Part shown: positions 1 to 8,314 of the stretch, one piece after another
Numbering within the stretch: the stretch's first letter is position 1
Layout: each line of letters begins with the position of its first letter
Source: CAZSGN01 sp964606415
GTDB taxonomy: Bacteria > Bacteroidota > Bacteroidia > Bacteroidales > JBBRXJ01
Direction of reading: 5' to 3'
NCBI GenBank assembly: GCA_964606415.1
Contig: CAZSGN010000042.1
Coordinates: forward strand, 1-14,886
DNA: 14,886 nucleotides
Notes under the pieces: generated by a model
The model's database searches: none
What the model was told of the DNA's origin: nothing
The model's input: the letters and a program-made list of their open reading frames with translations, nothing else
Program-made: the position numbers and the translations under genes

Positions 1-5
1 AGTTA

Positions 6-674
6 TTAAATAATAAAATCCTGATCAGAGATAAGGCCATCTTTCATTGACAACATCCGGTCGGACATTTGAGCTAATTCTTTATTATGCGTCACAATAA
101 CAAAGGTTTGTCCAAAACGATCTCTTAACTCAAAGAATAAGTTATGAAGATTCCGCTTACTCTGAAAATCAAGATTACCTGAAGGCTCGTCAGCAAGAAT
201 AACTTCAGGATCATTAATAAGCGCTCTTGCCACAGCAACGCGTTGCTGCTCCCCCCCAGACATTTCTGACGGTTTATGATGAAGACGATTTTCCAGGCCA
301 AGGTAATTTAATAAATCATGAGCCTTCCCTAAAACCTCCTTTTTACTGCGCTGTGCAATAAAGCCAGGTATACAAACATTCTCAAAAGCAGAAAATTCGG
401 GAAGCAGGTGATGAAACTGGAAAATAAAACCTATTTTATTATTCCTAAATCTGGCCTGATCATTAGAATTGAGCTCTTGAACAGCCACATCAGCAATCCA
501 TAACTCTCCTGCTGTAGGTCGACTCAAGGTGCCTATAATCTGAAGCAAAGTTGTTTTTCCAGCACCACTAGGCCCCACGATCGTTACAATTTCGCTTTTA
601 TCGATCATAATATTAATGCCTTTAAGCACCTCAAGATCACCATATTTTTTTGTTATTTTCCTGGTTTCAATCAT
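6..674 (-). CDS. lolD: LolD-type lipoprotein-release ABC transporter ATPase
   Basis: This 222-residue protein is an ABC ATPase that should power release of lipoproteins from the inner membrane through a LolCE-type permease at the cytoplasmic face. Visible motifs are Walker A GPSGAGKTT (34-42), Q-loop Q86, the FQFHHLLPEF stretch (85-94) that is characteristic of the LolD/MacB branch, signature MSGGEQQR (138-145), Walker B with catalytic glutamate VILADEP (E163), D-loop GNLD, and H-loop H196. The length is normal for LolD. The start ATG overlaps the stop of the upstream antiporter gene by 4 nt (ATGA), so the two are probably translationally coupled. No permease gene is adjacent, so its membrane partner must be encoded elsewhere. 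Assignment to LolD rather than another MacB-like export ATPase rests on the FQFHHLLPEF motif and short length. Confidence 0.9.
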   Translation of the reverse strand: MIETRKITKKYGDLEVLKGINIMIDKSEIVTIVGPSGAGKTTLLQIIGTLSRPTAGELWIADVAVQELNSNDQARFRNNKIGFIFQFHHLLPEFSAFENVCIPGFIAQRSKKEVLGKAHDLLNYLGLENRLHHKPSEMSGGEQQRVAVARALINDPEVILADEPSGNLDFQSKRNLHNLFFELRDRFGQTFVIVTHNKELAQMSDRMLSMKDGLISDQDFII

Positions 675-1618
675 GACTGGACATCATTTACAAAAAGAAG
701 ACACACATAAAGCAAATAAATTGCAAAAAGAACAGCTCCTTTAAAACGTGTTAATATACTTTTTGTCAAAGGTATAATAAAAATAAACAATAAAAATGAA
801 ATACCAAGCATCCAATAAATATCAAAATGAAGGATGTCCGGATTCACGTCAATAGGATGAAAGACCGAAGTAATACCTAACACCCCCATGATATTAAAGA
901 TATTTGAACCTACAATATTCCCGATAGATATATCAGATTCTTTCTGAAATGCTGCTATAATCGAAGTTGCCAGCTCGGGCAAGCTAGTGCCAAAAGCAAT
1001 AACCGTAATCGAAATAACCCGCTCGCTAATACCAAAATCACGAGCCAATATTGTAACCCCAGTAATAAGCCAATTAGCTCCAAAAACAAGAGCTACAGAA
1101 GAAAGCACAACAAGTAACACGGAAATCCATAAAGGATAATTAGGCAAAGGCAATTTCGCCTGAATTTTTTTCTGAAATTTTCTTGAACGGCGAAGAGAAA
1201 GAAAAATAAAACCAGCTAAAAACAATACAAACAAAAGACCTTCCCAGGCAACCAGTATTCCATCAAGCATCATAACGAAAAGCAAAAGACTGGCTAAAAG
1301 CATCACTGGCATATCAATCCGTATAGTATCTCGTTTAACGCCAATAGGAAGTACAATAGCGCTTAAAGCCAATACTAAAGCAATATTTGAGACATTTGAC
1401 CCAACTACATTACCCAGAGCAATATCCGGATGCCCCTGAAAAGCAGCTTGCAAACTCACCACTAACTCAGGAGCAGAGGTACCCAATGATACAATTACCA
1501 CTCCAACAACAAGTCTTGAGACATTAAAATGATGCGCCAGCGCAACGCTCCCTCTAACAAGAAAATGACCTCCGTATAATAAAAGAAAAAAACCAGCAAA
1601 AAGCAGTAAATATTCCAT
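671..1618 (-). CDS. CaCA-family calcium/sodium antiporter
   Basis: This integral inner-membrane protein of 315 residues should exchange Ca2+ for Na+ or H+. It carries the two inverted alpha-repeats that define the CaCA family. Repeat 1 has GTSAPEL (46-52) followed by GNVVGSN (69-75). Repeat 2 has GTSLPEL (210-216) followed by GNIVGSN (233-239). The ion-liganding acids would be E51 and E215. About ten hydrophobic segments flank a basic loop (143-155), as in YrbG/NCX_Mj. The frame is open 11 codons further upstream, but I prefer the ATG at 1616-1618. It begins MEYLLLFAG directly at the first membrane helix, follows the tatA stop by 1 nt, and has a GGGAG ribosome-binding site just upstream. The 3' end overlaps lolD by 4 nt. 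The cation coupled to Ca2+ cannot be decided from sequence. Confidence 0.92.
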   Translation of the reverse strand: MEYLLLFAGFFLLLYGGHFLVRGSVALAHHFNVSRLVVGVVIVSLGTSAPELVVSLQAAFQGHPDIALGNVVGSNVSNIALVLALSAIVLPIGVKRDTIRIDMPVMLLASLLLFVMMLDGILVAWEGLLFVLFLAGFIFLSLRRSRKFQKKIQAKLPLPNYPLWISVLLVVLSSVALVFGANWLITGVTILARDFGISERVISITVIAFGTSLPELATSIIAAFQKESDISIGNIVGSNIFNIMGVLGITSVFHPIDVNPDILHFDIYWMLGISFLLFIFIIPLTKSILTRFKGAVLFAIYLLYVCLLFVNDVQS

Positions 1619-1619
1619 C

Positions 1620-2027
1620 TCACTCCCGGGATTTCTGGTCATGATCATCATTCAGGTCTTCATCCGGATATCCGCTATTACCAGGACTCTCCGCATCAAT
1701 ATCCTTTTCCGTCTCCTCAATCCCAGGATCCAAAGATGTATTAGCATCAGAAGACGCTTTATCATGACCATCCACTTCTTTTGACGAATCATCAGTTTTG
1801 GAATCAATGTCCTGTTTATTGATTTCTGTTTGAATATCCCGCACATCGTTCATGACATCAGAAGAACTTTTATTGATCTCATCTTTAATCTCATCAGTAG
1901 CTCTCTTAAATTCCCGCATTCCTTTACCCATACCCCGGGCCATCTCGGGAATTTTCTTCGAACCAAACAACAACAGAACCACTAGCACAATTAAAAATAT
2001 TTCCGGACCACTAATAAATAGCAACAT
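1620..2027 (-). CDS. tatA: Twin-arginine translocase subunit TatA/TatB family with long acidic tail
   Basis: The predicted protein has 135 residues and belongs to the sheet-forming/receptor subunits of the Tat pathway, which exports folded proteins across the inner membrane. A single N-terminal helix (about 4-21, with E9 in the polar slot) ends in the family F21-G22 hinge. It is followed by the SKKIPEMARGMGKGMREFK amphipathic helix. The remainder, from about residue 55, is hydrophilic and rich in Asp, Glu, Ser and Asn, so it is much longer than a minimal TatA of about 60-90 residues and nearer TatB in length. The frame extends upstream to a TTG at 2055-2057, but the ATG at 2025-2027 places the membrane helix at the N-terminus as expected. 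It is first in an apparent operon with the antiporter and lolD. No tatC lies nearby. TatA versus TatB is not certain. Confidence 0.87.
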   Translation of the reverse strand: MLLFISGPEIFLIVLVVLLLFGSKKIPEMARGMGKGMREFKRATDEIKDEINKSSSDVMNDVRDIQTEINKQDIDSKTDDSSKEVDGHDKASSDANTSLDPGIEETEKDIDAESPGNSGYPDEDLNDDHDQKSRE

Positions 2028-2140
2028 ATTTTTGAAAATAAAAATAAACAATCTCAATTCAATAACACGAAGATAAATAATTTAGCTCCAAGAAAACACT
2101 ACGCTTTCAAGTTAATTTTATTAAAAAAAAACTCAAACAA

Positions 2141-2168
2141 AAAAAGCCCTGATGATCAGGGCTTTTTT
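2141..2168 (-). terminator. Rho-independent terminator after secDF
   Basis: A 7-bp perfect stem, GCCCTGA (2146-2152) with TCAGGGC (2156-2162), closes a 3-nt loop. It is flanked by five A on one side and six T on the other, so it can act in both directions. On the minus strand it lies downstream of the secDF stop and upstream of the tatA start. It should separate the two transcription units, with the tatA operon promoter lying between here and 2028. Confidence 0.88.
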
Positions 2169-2200
2169 ATTCATTCATCCGTTTATATTTTGTTTTATCG

Positions 2201-2250
2201 GTCCCGCCAGGGGCAGGACGGAGCTCGCCATGGCGCTCAAAACCAGGTTT
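2201..2250. repeat. GC-rich palindrome cluster, REP-like
   Basis: Three adjacent inverted repeats are packed into 50 nt. GTCC...GGAC (2201-2219) is extended inside by GCC/GGC. GAGC...GCTC (2221-2238) encloses the palindrome GCCATGGC (2227-2234). AAACC-A-GGTTT spans 2240-2250. The first two are strikingly GC-rich against AT-rich surroundings. This is the appearance of a short interspersed or REP-type element, but only one copy lies in the window, so repetition in the genome is inferred. Confidence 0.5.
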
Positions 2251-2291
2251 CACGACATATTATAACTTAAAAATGATCATCAAATTGTGTG

Positions 2292-2313
2292 TGATCCGCC
2301 TGCCGGCGGATCA
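2292..2313. repeat. Perfect 9-bp inverted repeat (hairpin)
   Basis: TGATCCGCC (2292-2300) pairs exactly with GGCGGATCA (2305-2313) around a TGCC loop. No T-run follows on either strand, so it is not a classical intrinsic terminator. It could be a second, factor-dependent 3'-end hairpin for secDF or part of the same GC-rich repeat family as the palindromes at 2201-2250. Confidence 0.6.
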
Positions 2314-2428
2314 TGGCTTGGTACATATTATTTATTGTCTTTCCATACGATACCATTTGTTACATTATAGCATTCCCGGAAATTACTCATTGACTCAAAT
2401 AATCATTTTTCAACTTCATAAACAAAGG

Positions 2429-5400
2429 CTATTTACTTTTACTTTTTTTCTTATTGCTTCTGCGGAGCAAGTCATAAGCAATAGGAGAAGCAACAAATAG
2501 CGAGGAATAAGTACCAACAACAACACCAACCAGCAATGCAAAAATAAACCCACGAATGACCTCCCCACCAAAAATAAAGATCGTCATCATAACGACAAAT
2601 GTACTGAGTGACGTACTAAAAGTTCGGCTCAAAGTGCTGTTTAATGAGGTATTATATAATTCTTTTGTATCTCTTTTCGGGTAAAGGCCTGTAAACTCCC
2701 TGATCCGGTCGAACACGACCACTGTATCGTTAATAGAATAACCGACAACAGTCAGGATAGCAGCAATAAAAGCCTGGTCTACTTCCAGCGCAAACGGCAT
2801 ATGATGATGCAATAAAGAAAATAAACCAATAACAATTAAAGTATCATGGATCAATGCAGCCACAGCCCCGAGACCAAACTGCCATTTTCTAAAACGAACC
2901 AGAATATACAAAAAGACAACTGTCAATGAAAACAAGATCGTCCAATAAGCCTGATCCCGGATCTCATTGGCAATGGTTGAAATAATTTTCTCACTACTCT
3001 TTATATATTCGTCTTCGAATGTTTCCATGTCCACTCCCTCCAAAAGCGGCGTCAAGCCAGTGTAAAGAAGTTTTTCAATTTCTGCATCAATCTCACTGCC
3101 ACGCTCCTTAAATTTATATTGAGTGGTAATTCTGACCTGATTATCACCACCAAATGTAATTACTTCAGGAGCACTTTCAAATTTATCCTGGAGTAATTGT
3201 TTGATTTCAAGCGTATTCACAGGTTGCTCAAATCGAACAACATACTTTCTTCCGCCGGTAAAATCAACGCCATAATTAAGTCCTCTGCTCACTAAGGAGA
3301 AAACACCTATCAGAATAATGACTGTTGAAATGGCATAATAAATTTTCCTTTTATCAATAAAATTGATCTTCGTATTTTTGAAAGCACCTTCTGTTAATTT
3401 AGTAGAAAAAGATAGTTTCCCTTTTTTATCCAGCACCTGCTCAAAAACAAGACGTGTTATAAAAATAGCAGAAAACAAAGAAGTTAAAATACCAATGATC
3501 AGAGTAGTAGCAAAACCTTTAATCGGGCCAGTACCAAAAATAAAAAGAATAATCCCAGTTAACAAAGTGGTAACATTGGCATCAATAATAGCTGAATAAG
3601 CATTATTATAACCATCTTTAACAGCCAGCTTAGCCCCTTTCCCAGCCTTCAACTCCTCTCTTATTCGCTCATATATCAGCACATTAGCATCAACTGACAT
3701 ACCTATAGTTAAAACAATACCGGCAATACCAGGCAATGTCAAAACAGCACCAAGAGAAGCCAAAACACCTATAAGGAAAAACATATTAGCCAAAAGAGCA
3801 ATATCTGCGACCAAACCTGCACGCCGGCTATAATAAAAAATCATATAGAGTAAAATAACCAGGAAAGCAATAAGAAAAGAATTCAGTCCGGCATTAATTG
3901 ATTCCTGCCCAAGAGAAGGTCCAACCACAGTACTCTGAACAATTTTAGCAGGTGCAGGCATTTTACCAGACTCCAGGACAGTAGCAAGATCCTTAGCTTC
4001 ATTAACAGAAAAATCACCACTAATCGAAGACTGTCCACCTCTAATCTCATCCCTGACAACAGGCGCTGAATAAACTCTTTCATCCAGCAAAATAGCCACA
4101 TATTCACCAACATTCTCCCTTGTTAACCGGGCCCATTTCTTGGAACCTTCAGCATTCATAGACATGGAAACCTGTGCCGATCCGGTGGTTTGATCAATTT
4201 GATGACGAGCCGTAGTCACCACATCTCCATCCAAAGGTGGTTTGCCTCCTTCTCGCGATTTAATAGCGTAAAGCTGATAAACATTTTCTGTTCCCGGAAC
4301 AGGCTTAGCACTCCACTTGAATTCAAGATCACGCGGAAAAATGGCACGGACTTTTTCAAGACTTAAATAACGATTAACCCTTGAAATATCATGTTCCTTT
4401 GCCATTCCTACAACAGGACCTTCGGCCAATTGATTTTCACCCGTTAAAGCAGGATAAAGTTTGGCAAACAAAGGATATTCCTCTTCTTCGGTTTGCTGGG
4501 TTAAAGTAGTATCTTCTTCTGAAGTATCCGTATCTTCGACATCCTCCATTATATCAGAAAGATCTCCTTCTTCGTCATCAACCATTGTATCATCTTCATT
4601 CTCAGAAACAGCTTGCTTCTCCATTTCTTCGTCAATAGTATCCCCTTCATCATCTATATCATGTCCGGCTTCTTCAAGAGAATCTTTTTTCACTTCTTTA
4701 TATGCACGAATAACCTCATTGGCTTTTTCAAGCATGCTATAGAATTCCTGATCATTTTTATACGTCTCAAAGAATTCCAATTGCGCCGAACTTTCCAAGA
4801 GGCGCTTAACCCTGTCAGGATTATCTACACCAGGTAATTCAACCATGATGCGGCCATTGGCTTCAAGCTGCTGAATATTAGGTTGGGAAACACCAAATTG
4901 GTCAATCCGGTTTCTGAGGATATTAAATGAATTATTAATGGCATCATTTGTTTCTTCCCGAAGCACATCCATTACCTCTTCATTAGAAGAGTTATGCTGA
5001 ATCAACCCTTTTAATTTAGGATTGCCATAAAAAAACTGAGACATCCTACCATCGGGAGCCACTTCATCAAAGGCCATTCCAAACAAAGTAACAAAATCCT
5101 GATTTCTTTCATCTTTATATTTTTCAGCCAGGGCCATTGTTTCCAGAAAGACACTGTCTTTAGATTGATTGGCAAGAGAATGAATGACATCAGGAACATA
5201 GATCTCAAGAATCACACTCATTCCCCCTTTCAAATCGAGGCCCAGGTTAAGCTCACGCTGCTGACACTCGCTGAATGTATAAGAACGGATGAAAGTAAAA
5301 ACCGTTTCTCCAGCAATTGAATCAAGATAAAAACGTTCTTTCTCAAGTTGTTCCTCTTCCGAAAAAGCCTGTGCATATTCTTCGGCATCATTGCGAACCT

Positions 5401-5488
5401 GATATGTTTTCCAGGTGAACATCAGGTGATACACACAAACAAGAGCTAATAAAATAGCAAATAATCGAATTACTCCTTTATTCTGCAT
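2429..5488 (-). CDS. secDF: Protein translocase subunit SecDF (fused SecD-SecF)
   Basis: A 1019-residue fusion of SecD and SecF uses the proton-motive force to help complete protein export through SecYEG at the inner membrane. The SecD half has TM1 (8-25), LGLDLKGGM (82-90), the P1 region with LPGVDNPDRVKRLLESSAQLEF (two adjoining blocks, 218-239), GPSLGQ (523-528), a helical bundle, and IGMSVDANVLIYERI (595-609), where D600 is the proton-relay aspartate. The SecF half has a helix near 717-733, GVDFTGGRKYVVRF (740-753) and VGYSINDTVVVFDRI (915-929) with D921. It ends in a basic KKKSKSK tail. SecD-SecF fusion is typical of Bacteroidota. A very acidic, Ser/Thr-rich stretch (about 268-338) interrupts the periplasmic P1 domain. 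The ATG at 5486-5488 begins MQNKG followed by the first helix. Its own terminator lies downstream, and the gene appears monocistronic. Confidence 0.97.
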   Translation of the reverse strand: MQNKGVIRLFAILLALVCVYHLMFTWKTYQVRNDAEEYAQAFSEEEQLEKERFYLDSIAGETVFTFIRSYTFSECQQRELNLGLDLKGGMSVILEIYVPDVIHSLANQSKDSVFLETMALAEKYKDERNQDFVTLFGMAFDEVAPDGRMSQFFYGNPKLKGLIQHNSSNEEVMDVLREETNDAINNSFNILRNRIDQFGVSQPNIQQLEANGRIMVELPGVDNPDRVKRLLESSAQLEFFETYKNDQEFYSMLEKANEVIRAYKEVKKDSLEEAGHDIDDEGDTIDEEMEKQAVSENEDDTMVDDEEGDLSDIMEDVEDTDTSEEDTTLTQQTEEEEYPLFAKLYPALTGENQLAEGPVVGMAKEHDISRVNRYLSLEKVRAIFPRDLEFKWSAKPVPGTENVYQLYAIKSREGGKPPLDGDVVTTARHQIDQTTGSAQVSMSMNAEGSKKWARLTRENVGEYVAILLDERVYSAPVVRDEIRGGQSSISGDFSVNEAKDLATVLESGKMPAPAKIVQSTVVGPSLGQESINAGLNSFLIAFLVILLYMIFYYSRRAGLVADIALLANMFFLIGVLASLGAVLTLPGIAGIVLTIGMSVDANVLIYERIREELKAGKGAKLAVKDGYNNAYSAIIDANVTTLLTGIILFIFGTGPIKGFATTLIIGILTSLFSAIFITRLVFEQVLDKKGKLSFSTKLTEGAFKNTKINFIDKRKIYYAISTVIILIGVFSLVSRGLNYGVDFTGGRKYVVRFEQPVNTLEIKQLLQDKFESAPEVITFGGDNQVRITTQYKFKERGSEIDAEIEKLLYTGLTPLLEGVDMETFEDEYIKSSEKIISTIANEIRDQAYWTILFSLTVVFLYILVRFRKWQFGLGAVAALIHDTLIVIGLFSLLHHHMPFALEVDQAFIAAILTVVGYSINDTVVVFDRIREFTGLYPKRDTKELYNTSLNSTLSRTFSTSLSTFVVMMTIFIFGGEVIRGFIFALLVGVVVGTYSSLFVASPIAYDLLRRSNKKKSKSK

Positions 5489-5540
5489 TGTATTAAATTT
5501 TTGAAAATTTTCAGTATTTTTGCGACTCTTAAAATGTCGA

Positions 5541-5548
5541 CAAATATA
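5541..5548 (-). promoter_or_regulatory. Candidate Bacteroidota -7 box upstream of secDF
   Basis: Read on the minus strand the octamer is TATATTTG, an exact match to the Bacteroidota -7 consensus TAnnTTTG, 52 nt before the secDF ATG. I do not see a clear TTG at the expected -33 distance, so this is a half-supported promoter. Confidence 0.35.
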
Positions 5549-5750
5549 TTAATTTTTTTGACAGTTGATAATCATAATTGAATCATATTAAACAAAACCC
5601 CTGAGATTTTTTTCTTTAAAGCTCAAAAATCAATCAAAAAAATAGGTTGATACATACAAATAAGCCACATCATACACCTGATAAACAAACACCTGAATCT
5701 ATCACGAACAAAAATAATGATGATTAACCGACATTGTAAAAAGCACATTC

Positions 5751-6959
5751 TTGAGTAAAAAAATATTCAACGACCTTAATCTCCGGATTATTTTTGGTAT
5801 TACTTTAATGGCAGTCCTGGGAGTATCCAGTATTGCTCCTGTATTACCCGATATTCAACAACATTTTATGATCACCAAACAAAAGACAGCTTTATTAATT
5901 GCTGTCTTCACCCTGCCAGGAATGTTGTTTTCTCCTTTGATCGGAATTCTGGCAGACAGATTAGGACGTCGTCTTGTTGTTTCCGTTGCTCTATTTATTT
6001 TTGGCATCACAGGTTCTCTTTGTGCCTTTATACCTGACTTTAACTTTCTTTTGCTCATGCGCTTTTTACAGGGAACAGGGGGAGCAGCACTTGCAACATT
6101 AAATGTAACCCTTATTGGTGATCTCTTCGAAGGAAACAAAAGAAGCACAGCCATGGGATATAACGCCAGTATATTGAGCATTGGAACAGCAACTTATCCC
6201 TTTATTGGAGGAAGCCTGGCTATTTTAGGATGGAACTACCCTTTTCTTTTGTCTGCACTTGCAGTACCTATTGGCTTACTTGTTTTAGCCAAGATAAAAC
6301 TACCTGACCACCGCAGCCAGGAAAACCTTGGAAAGTATCTTATAAATGCACTCAAGCAAATGTACAGAAAAGATATTATCGCTATCTTTTCATTAAGCCT
6401 GCTAACTTTTATCATTCTATATGGCGGACTTGTTACCTATTTTCCATTTTACCTTAAACAAAATTTTAATTTTGGCTCGCTGGAAATAGGCATTGCTCTG
6501 GCCACCGTCTCCGTTTTCACTGCTATATCCTCTTCACAACTTGGAAAATTAAGCAAACGTTTTTCCAATACCTTCATATTAACGTTAGCCTTCATCCTCT
6601 ATTTCATTTCCTTATTTATCATCCCCTTTATAAATAATGTAATAATGTTGATTGTACCCATGCTTATATTTGGGCTCGCACAAGGCATCAATATTCCCAA
6701 TCTTCACTCAATGCTTGCAGGTAAAGCACCGGGGTCATACAGGGCTGCTTTTATGTCCATTAATGGTAGTGTATTAAGAGGGGGTCAAACATTAGGACCG
6801 GCGATTGTAGGTGTTTTCTATAATTACTGGGGGATACATGGTCTTTTCTGGGGTTGTGCTATTCTGGCTCTCATTGGCATCCTGATCATCAACCTGATGT
6901 TGCAATCACCTGTAGATAGGAAGAAAGTCAAGAAATCTGATTACGAATTACCGACATAA
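5751..6959 (+). CDS. MFS transporter, DHA1-like drug/metabolite exporter
   Basis: The 402-residue inner-membrane protein has about twelve hydrophobic helices and the motifs of proton-coupled drug/H+ antiporters. Motif A is GILADRLGRR (65-74) between TM2 and TM3. RFLQGTGG (103-110) in TM4 resembles motif B. A Gly/Pro-rich TM5 around GYNASILSIG resembles motif C. The second half ends with a short hydrophilic tail. The start is a TTG: the only in-frame stop upstream is at 5721-5723, no ATG follows it before 5751, and the first internal Met (residue 20) lies inside TM1. The gene is monocistronic, divergent from secDF across 262 nt. Its 3' end overlaps the convergent mutase gene by 32 nt. The substrate is unknown; efflux of a small molecule is the family expectation. 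Confidence 0.85.
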   Translation: MSKKIFNDLNLRIIFGITLMAVLGVSSIAPVLPDIQQHFMITKQKTALLIAVFTLPGMLFSPLIGILADRLGRRLVVSVALFIFGITGSLCAFIPDFNFLLLMRFLQGTGGAALATLNVTLIGDLFEGNKRSTAMGYNASILSIGTATYPFIGGSLAILGWNYPFLLSALAVPIGLLVLAKIKLPDHRSQENLGKYLINALKQMYRKDIIAIFSLSLLTFIILYGGLVTYFPFYLKQNFNFGSLEIGIALATVSVFTAISSSQLGKLSKRFSNTFILTLAFILYFISLFIIPFINNVIMLIVPMLIFGLAQGINIPNLHSMLAGKAPGSYRAAFMSINGSVLRGGQTLGPAIVGVFYNYWGIHGLFWGCAILALIGILIINLMLQSPVDRKKVKKSDYELPT

Positions 6960-8313
6960 CTTCCTCTGCCAAATCGCTGGCTCTCTTAGCATCCGAGCTT
7001 TCTGCATAAACCCTAATAATCGGTTCTGTATTTGATTTTCGAAGATGCACCCATTCTTTACCGAAAAGAATTTTCACCCCATCGCGGTCATCTACCTCTT
7101 TATTCTGATAATATTTTTTAACATCACACAAAAGATGATCAATAATACTTCCATCAGGAAGATTCAGTTTCTTCTTAACCATCTCATATGCGGGGTATTT
7201 AGCTTTTAACCCGGAACAAGACAAGCCTGTGTAGACATAATGAGTCAGAAAAAGAGCAGCTCCCACGAGTGCATCGCGACCATAATGAAGTTCAGGGAAT
7301 ATAATTCCACCATTCCCTTCACCCCCAATAACCGCACTCCTATTTTTCATTTCACGAACCACATTAACCTCTCCTACTTCAGAAGCAAAATATTCGCAAC
7401 CATGCGCTTCAACAATATCTTTCAGAGCCATGGAAGAGGACATATTTGATACAGCAGGGCCTTTTTTGCCTGCCAGAATATGATCGGCAACCGCAACAAG
7501 GGTATATTCTTCTCCAAACATTGACCCGTCTTCATTAATAATCGCTAACCTGTCAACATCAGGATCCACCACCATTCCCATATTAGCCTTTGATTCTACC
7601 ACAAGAGAAGAAATTTCCTTTAAATTTTCAGGAAGTGGCTCCGGATTATGAGCAAAGACACCAGTAGGCTCGCAATTCAATCGAATAACCTTAACACCTA
7701 AAGCTTCCAACATTGCCGGTAAAGCAATACCCCCAATTGAGTTAACACCATCAACGACCACTTTCAGGTTTGCATTTTTTATCCGGACTGCATCAACAGT
7801 ATCCAATGCAAGTACCTGATTAACATGGTAAACAAGGTAATCCAGATCTTTTTTAAGTTGTCCCAAATCATGAACACCCGGGAAAGAACAACTTGTATTT
7901 TCAGCTTCAATAAGCAGTTCCTCTCCATCATCAGCACTTAGAAACTCCCCTTTATGATTAAGTAACTTTAATGCATTCCATTCAACAGGATTATGAGAAG
8001 CAGTCAGAATCATGCCTGCATCTGCTTTTTCCGCGGTAACAGCAAGCTCAACAGTAGGTGTCGTCGCCATTCCAAGATCAAGCACGTTCACCCCTGCCCC
8101 CATCAAGCAACCTTTTACTACCTGTGCCAACATTGGTCCGGAAATTCTTGCATCACGCCCCAAAACCACCAGAGGTTGTTTATTTCCAGAAATATTTTTT
8201 ACCCAACGTGCAAAAGCAGAAGTATATTTTAAAATATCGACGGGTGTAAGATTATCGCCCGGCACCCCACCAATAGTCCCCCTAATACCTGATATTGATT
8301 TAATTAACGTCAT
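6928..8313 (-). CDS. glmM: Phosphoglucosamine mutase / alpha-D-phosphohexomutase
   Basis: This 461-residue cytoplasmic enzyme of the phosphohexomutase superfamily is most likely GlmM, converting glucosamine-6-phosphate to glucosamine-1-phosphate on the way to UDP-GlcNAc. The four functional loops are present in order. They are the phosphoserine loop TASHNP (104-109, S106 phosphorylated), the metal loop DPDVDR (250-255, with D250, D252 and D254), the sugar loop GGEGNGG (330-336) and the phosphate-binding RKSNTEPIIR (425-434). SGIRG (8-12) is the usual N-terminal start. A phosphomannomutase or phosphoglucomutase specificity cannot be excluded, because Bacteroidota carry several paralogues. The ATG lies 1 nt after the stop of the upstream unknown gene, so the two are co-transcribed. 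The nearby AmgK/RapZ and MurU-like genes favour an amino-sugar substrate. Confidence 0.85.
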   Translation of the reverse strand: MTLIKSISGIRGTIGGVPGDNLTPVDILKYTSAFARWVKNISGNKQPLVVLGRDARISGPMLAQVVKGCLMGAGVNVLDLGMATTPTVELAVTAEKADAGMILTASHNPVEWNALKLLNHKGEFLSADDGEELLIEAENTSCSFPGVHDLGQLKKDLDYLVYHVNQVLALDTVDAVRIKNANLKVVVDGVNSIGGIALPAMLEALGVKVIRLNCEPTGVFAHNPEPLPENLKEISSLVVESKANMGMVVDPDVDRLAIINEDGSMFGEEYTLVAVADHILAGKKGPAVSNMSSSMALKDIVEAHGCEYFASEVGEVNVVREMKNRSAVIGGEGNGGIIFPELHYGRDALVGAALFLTHYVYTGLSCSGLKAKYPAYEMVKKKLNLPDGSIIDHLLCDVKKYYQNKEVDDRDGVKILFGKEWVHLRKSNTEPIIRVYAESSDAKRASDLAEEVMSVIRNQIS

Positions 8314-8314
8314 T

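Larger units (their letters stand above)
2169..2428. other. Intergenic stretch with GC-rich palindromes, no gene
   Basis: No credible coding region lies between the terminator and the secDF stop. A 75-codon plus-strand frame overlaps it but has no homology I recognise and runs into the secDF 3' end. The first half contains a dense cluster of short palindromes (2201-2250) and a second hairpin (2292-2313), which are listed separately. The remaining 115 nt up to the secDF stop are ordinary AT-rich sequence and would form the secDF 3' untranslated region on the minus strand. Confidence 0.6.

Noticed and set aside
4461..4742. Plus-strand frame rich in Ser inside secDF
   Set aside because: It is the antisense shadow of the acidic (GAA/GAT-rich) SecD insert; the secDF frame is well supported by motifs.
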